From Erythrobacter sp. (lineage in GTDB: Bacteria > Pseudomonadota > Alphaproteobacteria > Sphingomonadales > Sphingomonadaceae): 64,000 bases of DNA. The notes under the pieces were generated by a model, which saw only the letters and a program-made list of their open reading frames with translations, searched no databases and had not been told where the DNA came from. Of the stretch, positions 52,092 to 62,801 are shown in pieces; within the stretch, counting starts at the first letter, position 1, and every line of letters begins with the position of its first letter. The stretch lies in NCBI GenBank assembly GCA_009993605.1, contig JAACTB010000008.1:186001-250000 (forward strand), in the 5' to 3' direction. The position numbers and the translations under genes are program-made.

Positions 52092-53386
52092 GCGCCAAGC
52101 TCGCCGACAGCCGTGCGGAACGCCTCGCCGCGCTGTTCGAAATCGCGGAACTGGTCGAAGCTGGCGCAGGCGGGCGAAAGCAGGACGGTGTCGCCCTCTT
52201 GCGCCGCAGCGGCAGCATCGCGCACCGCGCGCTCGAGCGTTTCGCTACGCGTTACCGGGACGCGGCCCTCAAGCAATTCGGCGAAAGCGGGTCCACCCTT
52301 GCCGATGGTGTAGGCGGCTTTGACGTGCGGCAATTCGGCCTCGCACTCGCCCAACCCCGGCTCCTTGGCGAGCCCGCCGACGATCCAGTGGATGTTGTCG
52401 AATGCCGCCAGCGCAGGTGCGGAAGCTGCGGTGTTGGTGCCCTTGCTGTCGTTGACATAAACGACGCCGGAGATTTCGGCGACCCGCTCCATGCGGTGCG
52501 GAAGGCCGGGGTAGCTTTGCAGGCCGGCGCGGATCTGCTGACCCGATAAGCCCAGAATGTCGCAGACCTCGATGGCAGCAGCCGCATTCTCGAGATTATG
52601 CGGCCCTTGCAAAGAGGGCCAGTCCATCTGCTCGCTTGCTTCGAAACCCCGATTACCCAGAACGTCTTCGAGAATGCTGGCAATCGTGCCTTCGGCGAAT
52701 TTGCCCAAGGCCCGCGCGTCGTTAAAGCGGGCGATGGAATTTTGGCCGCGCGTCTGCATCGCGAGCAGGCGGAATTTGCTTGCCGCGTATTTCTGGAAAT
52801 CGCCATCGTAGCGATCCAGATGATCGGGCGTGATGTTCAGCAGCACCGCCACATCGCAATCCAGCGAAAACGTCAGGTCGATCTGGTAGCTCGACAGCTC
52901 CAGCACATAAACCCCGCCCTCGGGCAAAGGCTCCTGCTTCAGTATCGGCAGCCCGATATTGCCGCCCATCGTGGTGGGGACGCCCGCAGTCTTCAGAATA
53001 TGATGGACCAGCGCGGTCGTGGTGCTCTTGCCATTGGTGCCGGTGATGCCGACGACCTTGTGCGGCGGGAGAGCCCCGCGCGCCTGCGCGAACAGTTCGA
53101 TGTCTCCGATCACCGGCACGCCGAAGCTGTCGGCATGGGGCTTGATCGGATGGGTGTTAAGTGGAACCCCGGGGCTGACGACCACGCCATCGTAACCGGT
53201 CAGGTCCGACTGCAACGGGTCTGCAACGCCTGTGCGACCGACGAAGGGCGCGCGTGCGTCCTCGCGATCGTCCCAGGCCAGCACGTCTGCCCCGCTTGCC
53301 AGCAGCGCCTCCACAGTCGCCCGGCCCGATCGCGCCAGGCCGAGCACGGCATAGCGCCTGCCCTTCCAGGCCGGATTCACGATCAC
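52088..53386 (-). CDS. murD: UDP-N-acetylmuramoylalanine--D-glutamate ligase
   Basis: [45 protein letters not shown] start. Confidence 0.97.
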   Translation of the reverse strand: MIVNPAWKGRRYAVLGLARSGRATVEALLASGADVLAWDDREDARAPFVGRTGVADPLQSDLTGYDGVVVSPGVPLNTHPIKPHADSFGVPVIGDIELFAQARGALPPHKVVGITGTNGKSTTTALVHHILKTAGVPTTMGGNIGLPILKQEPLPEGGVYVLELSSYQIDLTFSLDCDVAVLLNITPDHLDRYDGDFQKYAASKFRLLAMQTRGQNSIARFNDARALGKFAEGTIASILEDVLGNRGFEASEQMDWPSLQGPHNLENAAAAIEVCDILGLSGQQIRAGLQSYPGLPHRMERVAEISGVVYVNDSKGTNTAASAPALAAFDNIHWIVGGLAKEPGLGECEAELPHVKAAYTIGKGGPAFAELLEGRVPVTRSETLERAVRDAAAAAQEGDTVLLSPACASFDQFRDFEQRGEAFRTAVGELGA

Positions 53387-54453
53387 CGCAGCTTCAACGT
53401 CGCCAGACCGAGGATCGCGAGCACGATCGCGACGATCCAGAAACGGATCACGACCTTGCTCTCGCTCCAGCCCAATTGTTCGAAATGGTGGTGGATCGGC
53501 GCCATGCGGAAGACGCGCTTGCCCGTTCGCTTGAACCAGAACACCTGGATGATGACGCTCAGCGCCTCGAACACGAACAATCCGCCGACGACCGCCAGCA
53601 CGACCTCGTGATGCGTCGCCACCGCTATCGCGCCCAGAGCGCCACCCAAAGCCAGCGATCCGGTATCGCCCATGAAGACCGCTGCGGGCGGCGCGTTGAA
53701 CCACAGGAAGGCGAGCCCCGCCCCCATGATCGCTGCACAGAAGATCGCCAGCTCGCCTGCACCCGGCACGTGCGGAATGCCGAGATAGGTCGAATAGTCG
53801 ACGCGCCCCACGAGATAGGCGATCAGCGCGAACGTCCCCGCCGCGATGATCACCGGCATGGTGGCGAGGCCATCCAGCCCGTCGGTCAGATTGACCGCAT
53901 TGCCCGCGCCCACGATCACGAAGGCGGCGAAGACGTAATAGAACCAACCCAGCTCGATGCCGAGATTGTTGAAGAACGGCACGTAGAGAAACGTGTTGAT
54001 CTGGCCGACCACGATCCAGCTGGCGATCCCCGCCACGGCGAATTCGAGCGCGAGGCGCGTCTTGCCCGACACGCCCTTGTGGCTCTTCTTCGTGACTTTG
54101 TCGTAATCGTCCATGAAACCGATCAGGCCGAACCCGGCGGTCACGGCGAGGCAGGCCCAGATGAAGGGGTTCGACAGGTCCATCCACAACAGAAGCGAGA
54201 TCGACATCGCGACGAGGATCATCAGCCCGCCCATCGTCGGCGTGCCGCGCTTGGCGAGGTGGGTCTGCGGCCCGTCCTCGCGGATCGGCTGGCCCTTGCC
54301 CTGGCGCACGCGAAGCATCGCGATCATGCGCGGGCCGATGACGAGCCCGATCAGCAGCGCGGTCAAAAGGACGCCGCCCGCCCGCGCCGTCTGATAGCGG
54401 ACGAGATTGAGCAACCCTTCGAACTGGAGCCATTCTGCGAGGAGATAGAGCAT
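53383..54453 (-). CDS. mraY: Phospho-N-acetylmuramoyl-pentapeptide transferase
   Basis: [61 protein letters not shown]. Confidence 0.98.
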   Translation of the reverse strand: MLYLLAEWLQFEGLLNLVRYQTARAGGVLLTALLIGLVIGPRMIAMLRVRQGKGQPIREDGPQTHLAKRGTPTMGGLMILVAMSISLLLWMDLSNPFIWACLAVTAGFGLIGFMDDYDKVTKKSHKGVSGKTRLALEFAVAGIASWIVVGQINTFLYVPFFNNLGIELGWFYYVFAAFVIVGAGNAVNLTDGLDGLATMPVIIAAGTFALIAYLVGRVDYSTYLGIPHVPGAGELAIFCAAIMGAGLAFLWFNAPPAAVFMGDTGSLALGGALGAIAVATHHEVVLAVVGGLFVFEALSVIIQVFWFKRTGKRVFRMAPIHHHFEQLGWSESKVVIRFWIVAIVLAILGLATLKLR

Positions 54454-54459
54454 GCGCGG

Positions 54460-55929
54460 TCAGCCGTCCCGGCGTGTGAAATGATCCACCAGCTGGCCGA
54501 GGCCGACCGAGTTCGAGCCCTTCACCAGCACCGCGTCGCCTGCAACCACGCCGTATTCCAACAGCGCGCCGATGGCTTCCGCAGCATTCTCGCAATGCGT
54601 GAAAGACCCGGCAAAGCCAAGCGGCTGCCCGGGCGCTTTCCCCAATTCGCGAGCCAGCACACGCATTTCCTCGCCCACCAGCACCGCATGATCGACATTC
54701 GCGCTGGCGAGCGGCTCTGCAAGCTGCGCGTGGAAGGCCGCGCCGAAATCGCCCAATTCCTTCATGCTGCCGAGCACCGCGATCCGGCGCCCCGCAGGCG
54801 TATTGCCCAATTGCGCGAGCGTGGCGCGCATGCTGGCGGGATTGGCGTTGTAGCTTTCGTCGATCAGTAGTGCCTTGCCGCCCGGCGCGGCGATCTGGTG
54901 GCGTGCCCCGCGCCCCTTCAACCCGCCCATTTCGGCAAGCGCCAGTCCGGCGGCGGCCATGTCGCCCCCGGCGGCGCGGACGGCGGCCATCACGCATAGC
55001 GCATTGGTGATCCAGTGTTCGCCGGGCTCCGCCACAGTGAAACACATCCTGCCTTCAGGATATTCGCAGGTCACCAGCGATCCGCCATTCGCGCTCGGGA
55101 TCGCGTCGAGCAACCTGAGGGTTGCATCGCGCGCCCGCCCGAAGCTGACGACCTTTGCGCCAAGCTTTTCGGCATGAGCCTCTAGTCTTGCAAAATGCGG
55201 ACTGTCCGCCGGGATCACCGCCGTGCCGCCTTCGACGAGGCCGCCGAAGATTTCCGCCTTGGCGTCCGCGATCGCCTCTTCGCTGCCGAGGTTTTCGATA
55301 TGCGCCGGGGCGATCGTGGTGACGACCGCGACATGGGGGCGGACGTGATCGCTCAGCACCGCGATCTCGCCCGCGTGGTTCATGCCCATCTCGAACACGC
55401 CGAAGCGGCTGCGCGCGGGCATCCGCGCGAGCGACAGGGGCACGCCGACATGATTGTTGTAGCTGCGGATCGAGCGATGCGCCTGGCCCCGGCTGGAGCG
55501 TTCCAGCGCGGCGAAGATCGCTTCCTTGACGCCCGTCTTGCCGACCGAGCCGGTGACGCCGACGATTTTGGCAAAGGTCCGCTCCCGCGCGGCGGCGGCA
55601 AGCGCGTGAAGCGCGGCGGTCGTGTCTTCGACCAGCACATGAGGATAATCCACCGGACGATCGACCAACGCGGCGATGGCCCCGTTGGCGAAGGCCTTGT
55701 CGAGGAAGCGGTGGCCGTCCATCGCTTCGCCCTGCAAGGCTACGAACAGATCGCCATTGCGGATGTCGCGGCTGTCGGTGTCGATGCCCGAAACCTGGAA
55801 ATCGCCGTTCGCTTTGCCGTTCGTGACGGCGGCGATCGTCGCCGCGTCCCATAGCGCCAGCGGCAGCCGGTCGGTGGGGAGGATGGGCCAGCGCTTCAAT
55901 GCGGGATGGCGGATCAGGGCAGCGCTCAT
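54460..55929 (-). CDS. murF: UDP-N-acetylmuramoyl-tripeptide--D-alanyl-D-alanine ligase
   Basis: VTGSVGKTGVKEAI, LLIDESYNANPASMRATL. Confidence 0.97.
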   Translation of the reverse strand: MSAALIRHPALKRWPILPTDRLPLALWDAATIAAVTNGKANGDFQVSGIDTDSRDIRNGDLFVALQGEAMDGHRFLDKAFANGAIAALVDRPVDYPHVLVEDTTAALHALAAAARERTFAKIVGVTGSVGKTGVKEAIFAALERSSRGQAHRSIRSYNNHVGVPLSLARMPARSRFGVFEMGMNHAGEIAVLSDHVRPHVAVVTTIAPAHIENLGSEEAIADAKAEIFGGLVEGGTAVIPADSPHFARLEAHAEKLGAKVVSFGRARDATLRLLDAIPSANGGSLVTCEYPEGRMCFTVAEPGEHWITNALCVMAAVRAAGGDMAAAGLALAEMGGLKGRGARHQIAAPGGKALLIDESYNANPASMRATLAQLGNTPAGRRIAVLGSMKELGDFGAAFHAQLAEPLASANVDHAVLVGEEMRVLARELGKAPGQPLGFAGSFTHCENAAEAIGALLEYGVVAGDAVLVKGSNSVGLGQLVDHFTRRDG

Positions 55930-57407
55930 TTCGCAGTCTCCGCCTGTGCAGCAGCGCATTCGCGCGCGACTTCGACATCGTCGAAGGGGTGGACCTTCAT
56001 ATTCTCTCCCGAACCGATGATCTGTCCCTGTTCGTGCCCTTTGCCGGCGACGAGGACGATGTCCCCCTCGCCCGCTTCCGCGATGGCGCGCGCGATCGCA
56101 TCGCGGCGCCCGCCGATTTCCAGTGCCTCGCCGGTAACGCCCTGCATCACTGCGGCGCGGATGGCGCTCGGCTCCTCGCCGCGCGGATTGTCGTCGGTAA
56201 CGATGACGAGATCCGAGCCTTGCGAGGCCGCTTCGCCCATAGGCGCGCGCTTCCCGTGATCGCGATCGCCGCCCGCGCCGAACACGGTGATGAGGCGGCC
56301 CGATACGTGCGGGCGCAGTGCCGCGATTGCGGCGGTCAGCGCGTCCGCCGTGTGGGCGTAATCGACATAGACCGGCGCACCGCTCGGCGCGATGACCGCG
56401 CGTTCGAGACGCCCGCGCACCGGCTGGAGCCGCGCGACCGCATCCCACACCCGGTCCGCTGCGATCCCGCTGGCAAGCGCCAGCCCGGCGGAGACGAGCG
56501 CGTTCGAGACCTGATAGGCCCCGATCAGCGGCAGGCGGAAGGTGCGGGTCTGTCCGTCATGTTCGACGGTCAGTTCCTGGCCCAGCGCCGTCGCCTCGCG
56601 CCCGACGAGACGGATGCCCTCGCCCTGCTCGCCGACCGTGAAGGGGGTCAGGCCGCGCTTTTCCGCATGTTGGATGGCGCGCGCAGTCCACTCGCCGCTG
56701 TCGCTTCCGGTCCAGATCACTGCCGTCGCATTGTCGCTCGAGACCTCGTCGAACAGCCGCATCTTTGCGTGGAAATAGTCTTCCATGTCGGCGTGGTAAT
56801 CGAGATGGTCGCGGCTGAAATTGGTGAAGGCGACCGCTTCGACCGCGATGCCTTCATTGCGGAACTGGGACAGGCCGTGGCTCGACGCTTCGTAGGCGAC
56901 ATGGGTCACCCCCTCGCGCGCCAGCCCGCTGAGATTCGACAGGAAGGTCACGATGTCGGGCGTGGTCAGCCCGGTCGAAACGCTGCCATCGGGGGTCGTC
57001 ACACCAAGCGTTCCGATGCTGGCCGCGCGCTCGCCCGCCATGCGCCAGATCTGGCGTGTCATCTCGACGGTGGAGGTCTTGCCATTGGTCCCCGTCACCG
57101 CGACGATATGCGATGGAACGGGAGTGAAGAATGTGGCTGCGAGCTGCGCGAAGGCGCGGCGCGGTTCGGCGTCAGCGATATGGGCCGCGCCTTCGACATG
57201 CGCTTCGGGCCGGGCGACCACCGCCACGGCACCCGCTTCGATCGCGGCGGGAATGAAATCCTCTCCATTCACGCGCGCGCCCTGGAACGCGCCGAACACG
57301 GTGCCGGGCGCGACCTTGCGATTGTCGATGGCGAAGCCCGTCACTTCGGCCTCGCCATGGGCGGGACAGGCCACTCCCGCCGCGTCGCAGAGTTTCGCCA
57401 GCTTCAC
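55926..57407 (-). CDS. murE: UDP-N-acetylmuramoyl-L-alanyl-D-glutamate--2,6-diaminopimelate ligase
   Basis: VTGTNGKTSTVEMTRQIW, TTPDIVTF, TDDNPRGEEPSAIRAAV; GTG start. Confidence 0.97.
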   Translation of the reverse strand: MKLAKLCDAAGVACPAHGEAEVTGFAIDNRKVAPGTVFGAFQGARVNGEDFIPAAIEAGAVAVVARPEAHVEGAAHIADAEPRRAFAQLAATFFTPVPSHIVAVTGTNGKTSTVEMTRQIWRMAGERAASIGTLGVTTPDGSVSTGLTTPDIVTFLSNLSGLAREGVTHVAYEASSHGLSQFRNEGIAVEAVAFTNFSRDHLDYHADMEDYFHAKMRLFDEVSSDNATAVIWTGSDSGEWTARAIQHAEKRGLTPFTVGEQGEGIRLVGREATALGQELTVEHDGQTRTFRLPLIGAYQVSNALVSAGLALASGIAADRVWDAVARLQPVRGRLERAVIAPSGAPVYVDYAHTADALTAAIAALRPHVSGRLITVFGAGGDRDHGKRAPMGEAASQGSDLVIVTDDNPRGEEPSAIRAAVMQGVTGEALEIGGRRDAIARAIAEAGEGDIVLVAGKGHEQGQIIGSGENMKVHPFDDVEVARECAAAQAETAK

Positions 57408-59155
57408 CGGTTCGCCTCGGGGATCAGCGGTTTGATGTCCGAAATGTCGATATCGCGCGTGTTGTCGGGCCGCACGCCCAGCATCGGGCCGATGCGCGGG
57501 ACGAGGCGGCCGACGATCGGTGCGGCGTTCCACGCAGCGGTACGCTGGAAGCTGGAGGCGACAGTCCCTTGTGGCTCGTCCAGCATGGCGATCACGACAT
57601 AGCGCGGGCGGTCCATCGGGAAGGCGGCGGCGAAGGTGGAAACCAGCGTCGAACGGCGATAGCCGCCCGCGCCCGGCTTTTCGGCGGAACCGGTCTTGCC
57701 GCCCACGCGGAAGCCCGGCGCATCGGCATTCTTGCCGGTCCCGTAGATCGTGGTCGCGCGCAGGATCTGGTTCATTCGCGCTGAGGTCGAGGCCTTGAAC
57801 ACGCGGCGGCCTTCGGGCGCTTCGCCGGGTTTCAGCTTATGCAGCGTAGCCGGGCGCCAGACGCCGCCATTGACCATCGTTGCATAGGCGCTGGCGAGGT
57901 GCAGCGGCGTGACCGCGATGCCGTGGCCGAAGCTGACCGTCATGCTGCGCAGGCGCGGCCATTTCTCGCCCGGCCAGATCGGGAAGCCTTTGGCCGGCAG
58001 TTCGATATGCGGGCGTTCGGCCATGCCCATGTCCATCATGTACTGGCGGAGCTTTTCCGGGCCGAGCTTATCGGCGATGCGCGCGGTGACTGTGTTGGAG
58101 GAATGGATCAGCGTGCTCGGCACGTTGAGGCTGGCGCCGAGATAGTGGCTGTCCTTGATCGCGAAGCGGCCGACCTTGACCGGCGAGGCGTCCCAATGGG
58201 CGCCCAGATCGCGGACCACGCCCGCATCGATCGCGGCGGCGACCGAAAGCGGCTTGAAGGTCGAGCCGAGCTCGTAAACCTGATTGGTCACGCGGTTGAA
58301 CATCAAGGACGCGCCGCGTTCGTCGATCTTGTTGGGGTCGAATTCGGGCAGCGAAGCCAGCGCCATAACCTCGCCCGTGTCGACATCCAGCACGATGCCC
58401 GCACCGCCCTTAGCGTCGACCAGTTTCATGCCCCGGCGCAATTCATCCTCGAGCGCGCCCTGCACCCGCATGTCGATCGACAGCGCAACCGGAATCCCGC
58501 GGCTGGCCGGATCGCTCAGCTGCTCGTCCAACACCTGCTCCATACCCACGCGCCCATGCCCGTCCGCCGCGACATAGCCGAGGATATGCGCCGCCATCGA
58601 ACCCTGCGGGTAATGCCGGTCGTTTTCCTGCGGCATTTCGAGCGCGAGTTCGCCGATGTCCTGCACGCGATTGGCTTCTTCGGGCAGCACGCGGCGGCGC
58701 AGATACCCGGCCTTGCCCGAAGCGAGTTGTTCCGAAACACGGGTTTCGTCGAGATCGGGGAAGATCGCCTTGAGTTCCGCCGCCACCGTCTGCGGGCTGC
58801 GCACCAGCGGCGATCCGTCCTCGCCGAGCGCTTCGGGATTGAACCAGAGCGCATAGGCCGGAAAGGCGCGCGCCAGCGGGACGCCGTTGCGATCGACGAT
58901 CTCGCCGCGATCGGGCAGCAGCGCGTCTTCCAAAGAAGTCGCTGCCACCGCACGATCCGATCCGCCGAGAAAGGCGATCCGTACCAGCGCCATCATCGCC
59001 ACAAAGACGAAGGCGAGCACGATCCACAAGACGCGCAGCTTGGCCTGGGCGAGCGAGTTCTGGCGGATGCCTGCCAGTTGCACACGCGCTTGGGGCATGG
59101 CGGCGCCGAAGCTGGCACCGGCGCTCGACCGGGTGATGGGCGAATAAGCGTTCAC
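57404..59155 (-). CDS. ftsI: Peptidoglycan transpeptidase FtsI (PBP3-type)
   Basis: ELGSTFKPLSVAAAI active-site SxxK, SSN, KTGSAEK; GTG start. Confidence 0.97.
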   Translation of the reverse strand: MNAYSPITRSSAGASFGAAMPQARVQLAGIRQNSLAQAKLRVLWIVLAFVFVAMMALVRIAFLGGSDRAVAATSLEDALLPDRGEIVDRNGVPLARAFPAYALWFNPEALGEDGSPLVRSPQTVAAELKAIFPDLDETRVSEQLASGKAGYLRRRVLPEEANRVQDIGELALEMPQENDRHYPQGSMAAHILGYVAADGHGRVGMEQVLDEQLSDPASRGIPVALSIDMRVQGALEDELRRGMKLVDAKGGAGIVLDVDTGEVMALASLPEFDPNKIDERGASLMFNRVTNQVYELGSTFKPLSVAAAIDAGVVRDLGAHWDASPVKVGRFAIKDSHYLGASLNVPSTLIHSSNTVTARIADKLGPEKLRQYMMDMGMAERPHIELPAKGFPIWPGEKWPRLRSMTVSFGHGIAVTPLHLASAYATMVNGGVWRPATLHKLKPGEAPEGRRVFKASTSARMNQILRATTIYGTGKNADAPGFRVGGKTGSAEKPGAGGYRRSTLVSTFAAAFPMDRPRYVVIAMLDEPQGTVASSFQRTAAWNAAPIVGRLVPRIGPMLGVRPDNTRDIDISDIKPLIPEANR

Positions 59156-59694
59156 TGGCCGCTATCCGCCAGAGCGCTCGGCAAAGCGGGCGAGCGAGCG
59201 AGCCGCTGCGTCAGATTGCCCGCCGCTTCGTAGCCGCCGGCATTCAAGCGCCCTTCCTCGTCATCGCCGGATGCTTCCTCGTCATCGAGCCAATCGGCGA
59301 ACAGGCCTTCTTCGGCCTGCGGACGCGCCTTGGCGACGCGGATCGGATCGGGCGCATCGAGCCCACGCGGCAGGCCGAGCACGGCCAGCTCGCGCTCGCT
59401 TTCGAGATATTGGTCCGCGCGCGGCGCGACATAACCGAATTCGACCGCGTTCCATTGCGACAGCTGGCGCTGGCTGGCGCGGGTCTGGAATTCGACCTCC
59501 AGCATCAGGGTCTGGCGTTCGAGCGCGATGATCTGGCGTTCGGCCAGACGCACCTCGCTCTTCACCGCATTCACCTTGAAGGTGAGCGCGAGAAAGGCGG
59601 CGAGACACAGGCTCAGCGCCAGCATCCAGCCGATCTGGCGGATGCGGCTGCCATGCGGGCGGGCCGAAGAACGGGCGGGAGGAGCGCTGGCCAT
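59152..59694 (-). CDS. ftsL: Cell division protein FtsL-like
   Basis: Single TM IGWMLALSLCLAAFLALTF followed by coiled coil; position between rsmH and ftsI. Confidence 0.85.
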   Translation of the reverse strand: MASAPPARSSARPHGSRIRQIGWMLALSLCLAAFLALTFKVNAVKSEVRLAERQIIALERQTLMLEVEFQTRASQRQLSQWNAVEFGYVAPRADQYLESERELAVLGLPRGLDAPDPIRVAKARPQAEEGLFADWLDDEEASGDDEEGRLNAGGYEAAGNLTQRLARSPALPSALADSGQ

Positions 59695-60623
59695 CAGGCG
59701 GCCTCCCTCGCAGGCGCGGCGCTGCGCACGGCGTGACGCAGCACCGAGGAGCGCGCGCGTGGGTTGCGCGCGATTTCGGCTTCGCTGGGGCGGATCGCCT
59801 TGCTGACGCGAGTGAAGGCGGGAACGAACGCATCGACCTGCGGCAGGTGGCGCGAGGCGGCGGGCGCGCTCGACGCATCGCGCAGGAACCGCTTGACGAT
59901 GCGATCTTCGAGGCTGTGGAAGCTGACCACGGCCAGTCGCCCACCTTCGCCCAGCAGCGTTTCCGCCGCGACGAGGCCCTGCTCCAATTCATCCAGCTCG
60001 CCATTCACATGGATGCGGACCGCCTGGAAGCTGCGCGTCGCCGGGTCCTTCTTGTCATGCGGCTTGTGGCCCACGGCCTTGCGCACGACGCGGGCGAGAT
60101 CGCCGGTCGTTTCGAGCGGGCGCGCGGCCACGATAGCGCGGGCGACGCGGCGCGATTGGCGCTCCTCGCCATAGAGATACAGCACGTCGGCGATCCGATC
60201 GGCATCGGCGGTGTTGAGGAAATCGGCGGCGCTTTCGCCCGTCTGGCTCATCCGCATGTCGAGCGGGCCGTCATGCGAGAAGGCGAAGCCACGCTCCGCC
60301 TGATCGAGCTGCATCGAGGATACGCCGATATCCATGACGACCCCGTCGACCTTCGCTACGCCCGCATCGGCCAGCGCGCCGACCATCTGGGAGAAGCGAT
60401 GCGGGTGGAGCGTGAGGCGGTCTTCGTATTCGGCGACCATCGCGGCGCCGTTGGCGATCGCGTCGGGATCGCGGTCGAAGGCGTGGACCTGCGCCCCCTT
60501 GTCGAGGATTGCGCGGGTATAGCCGCCCGCCCCGAAGGTCGCATCGACGATCACGTCGCCGGGCTTGGGATCGAGCGCGGCGATCACCTCGTCGAGGAGG
60601 ACGGGGATATGAGGCTGGCTCAC
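59694..60623 (-). CDS. rsmH: 16S rRNA (cytosine1402-N4)-methyltransferase RsmH
   Basis: [55 protein letters not shown] start. Confidence 0.97.
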   Translation of the reverse strand: MSQPHIPVLLDEVIAALDPKPGDVIVDATFGAGGYTRAILDKGAQVHAFDRDPDAIANGAAMVAEYEDRLTLHPHRFSQMVGALADAGVAKVDGVVMDIGVSSMQLDQAERGFAFSHDGPLDMRMSQTGESAADFLNTADADRIADVLYLYGEERQSRRVARAIVAARPLETTGDLARVVRKAVGHKPHDKKDPATRSFQAVRIHVNGELDELEQGLVAAETLLGEGGRLAVVSFHSLEDRIVKRFLRDASSAPAASRHLPQVDAFVPAFTRVSKAIRPSEAEIARNPRARSSVLRHAVRSAAPAREAA

Positions 60624-61111
60624 TTGCGCTTCGCCTTCGCTTCGGCTTCCGCGACCAGCGCCTGGCAGGCAGCCTTGGCGGCGGCCCAATCGTCACCCAT
60701 GCGCATCAGTTCATCAGGGTTCCAGACGGTGAAGAACCGCCCGCCGCCCTGGAAATAAAGCCCGTCCCCGATATCGGCGAGACCGCGCAGGTAATCCGGC
60801 ATGACGAACCGTCCGCTATCGTCGAAGGGGAGTTCGGCAAAGCCGTTCAACTGGCTGGACCGGGTTTCCCGGTCGAAATCGCGCTGGAACTTGAACGCCA
60901 TTTCTTCCTCGCGATCGAGCTGCGCCTCGAATTCGAGTTTGCGGGACAGGCCGAAACCGACAAGGCAGTTCCAGCGATCGTGCTTGGTCAGACATAGTGT
61001 GCGGGAATCGCTGCTTTCCTTCACCGCCTTGCGAAACAGCGGCGGGAGGACATAGCGGCCCTTATCGCCCGCAGGCGAATAGGCTTGTCCGCTGTATCCC
61101 CCGAAAAGCAC
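60620..61111 (-). CDS. mraZ: Transcriptional regulator MraZ
   Basis: [21 protein letters not shown]; second SpoVT/AbrB-like repeat [17 protein letters not shown] start. Confidence 0.92.
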   Translation of the reverse strand: MLFGGYSGQAYSPAGDKGRYVLPPLFRKAVKESSDSRTLCLTKHDRWNCLVGFGLSRKLEFEAQLDREEEMAFKFQRDFDRETRSSQLNGFAELPFDDSGRFVMPDYLRGLADIGDGLYFQGGGRFFTVWNPDELMRMGDDWAAAKAACQALVAEAEAKAKRK

Positions 61112-61262
61112 CCGCTTCGGCCCCCATCACTCGCAAATAAATTCAGCTCCTCCATCACACACACCTCCCCCGCCGCCGAAAGCGCCCACAAGCTCGCAGC
61201 GTGCCCCGCATCATGGATGCGGAACGGAGTCGGTCTGTCCGATGTGAGAAAAGGAATACAGC

Positions 61263-61306
61263 GGGAGCGCTGGGGATGGAAGGGAAAAGTGCGGGATATT
61301 TGGGGA
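61263..61306. promoter_or_regulatory. Candidate MraZ-box array upstream of mraZ
   Basis: Five GGGA boxes at 61263, 61273, 61282, 61293, 61303 (spacing 10, 9, 11, 10 bp) on the plus strand. Confidence 0.6.
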
Positions 61307-61519
61307 TTGATCTTTAAGCGTCTGTTTTCTTGCTGTCTTTGACACGGCGTTCTTGGTTCAGGCACGCCGCCTCACGGATCGCATAATTTGCGAATGGATC
61401 GGGAAAAAAGGGCGAAACAGCGCGGTTTCCGGGCCCGCTTCGGCATCGGAAAGGGGGCGGCCATTGTGAAAGCAGGACGCCGCCGAACGGCCGCTCCCGC
61501 AATTTCCCCGAACCGGGAA

Positions 61520-62344
61520 TCAGCTATCGAAGCCGCTTTCGAGAATGCCGTTCAGCGCCGCTTCGCGAATTTGGCGTTCGGAATGCTCTGCGCCCGCCTC
61601 GTCCTCGTCGTGAGAGCCTGCATGGTCGTCGTCCTCGTCGAGGATTGCGGCGTCGGCGATCAACAGCGCACCGCCCTGACCGATCGTGCAGCGGGCCATC
61701 AGCCGATTGTCGGACAGGGTGCATTCGCCGTCCCCGCCTTCATCACGCGCAGCGAACGTCCCGGCTATCCGCACGGGAATGGAAATCCCGAACGCATCGA
61801 CCATCCGCTCGCCGTCGCCCTGGCTTGCATCCATTTCCAAATCGAGGCCCCAGCGCGCGAGGATCGGAGACAGCAGCGCCACATCGTGGGGGCGACGCGG
61901 ATCGCCCAGCCGATATTCGGAATGGCGCGTAAGCATCGGATCGGCGAACACGATCACCCGCCCCCCATCACGGACCCAGTCATCGAGCGCGACATTCTCT
62001 TCCGGCGACAGAGCGCGCGGCTGCGCCAGGATCAGGCGATCCAGCGGCGCGAGCGTCTCCCGCGTCAGCACGTCGAGCGGTTCGATGGCATAATCGCGTT
62101 CCAAGACGGCACGCACCCAATTCGCGCTCTGATCCTGATTCAGCAGATCGGAAAACTCGACTGCCTCGTTCCAGTAGATCGGCAGTGTCGACATGAGGCC
62201 GAGGCGAGGCTGCGCCATCTGTTCGCCGACCTGTTCCACCGCCGGATCGGTATCGGCGCTGGCGGAACATGCCGCGCAGCCCAGCAGCCCCGCACCGAGC
62301 GCCAAGGCGGCTCTGCCCGGTCGCGCCGATCTATTGGGGCGCAA
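61520..62344 (-). CDS. GldG / ABC-transporter-auxiliary-like lipoprotein
   Basis: LALGAGLLGCAACSA lipobox-like; LSPEENVALDDWVRDGGRVIVFADP; acidic/His tail; TTG start inferred. Confidence 0.6.
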   Translation of the reverse strand: MRPNRSARPGRAALALGAGLLGCAACSASADTDPAVEQVGEQMAQPRLGLMSTLPIYWNEAVEFSDLLNQDQSANWVRAVLERDYAIEPLDVLTRETLAPLDRLILAQPRALSPEENVALDDWVRDGGRVIVFADPMLTRHSEYRLGDPRRPHDVALLSPILARWGLDLEMDASQGDGERMVDAFGISIPVRIAGTFAARDEGGDGECTLSDNRLMARCTIGQGGALLIADAAILDEDDDHAGSHDEDEAGAEHSERQIREAALNGILESGFDS

Positions 62345-62735
62345 GGTCTTCGCTCCCGCCCCGTTCCGGCAGGATCGGCGCCTCGCCATCGGGGGCCGCT
62401 TGCGGAGTCGGGCTGGCGGGCAGATCGGGCACGACGCCCGCATCGACCAGTGGATCGGATCGGGTCGGGGCGGCGGCGGGCTGGTTGGTGGAGGCAGCTT
62501 CGGGAACCGCGGTCCGCTCGGTTTCGGCGGCGCGGCTTTCGATGAGATCGACGAGCCCGATCAGCAACAGCGTTCCGGCAAGACCGGCGAGACCCACCTG
62601 GAGCCTTTGCGCGGTCTGCCCGCGCGTCCCGCCGAGCGGTACGCTGGCCGAACCCGCCGTGAAACCGGCAGCCGAGGGATCGGACGCATTATCGGCAGGG
62701 CGGGCTTTGCGCCGGGGATCGAACAGGCGAGCCAT
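62331..62735 (-). CDS. Hypothetical single-TM protein
   Basis: MARLFDPRRKARPADN..., TM VGLAGLAGTLLLIGLVDLI, Pro/Ala-rich tail; overlaps the downstream gene by 14 nt. Confidence 0.65.
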   Translation of the reverse strand: MARLFDPRRKARPADNASDPSAAGFTAGSASVPLGGTRGQTAQRLQVGLAGLAGTLLLIGLVDLIESRAAETERTAVPEAASTNQPAAAPTRSDPLVDAGVVPDLPASPTPQAAPDGEAPILPERGGSEDLAPQ

Positions 62736-62801
62736 CGGGCCAGTTAAGATGCGAGGCGCCATCGGGTCAATCGCCTTCGCGCCACTAACTTTCCAGACGG
62801 A

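Noticed and set aside
52088-55045. 985-aa minus-strand ORF in the track
   Set aside because: Only the downstream part (52088-53386) is MurD; the upstream extension is an out-of-frame reading of mraY in high-GC DNA.
61339-61344. Plus-strand TTGACA upstream of mraZ as a promoter
   Set aside because: No -10-like hexamer at suitable spacing and no supported plus-strand gene downstream.
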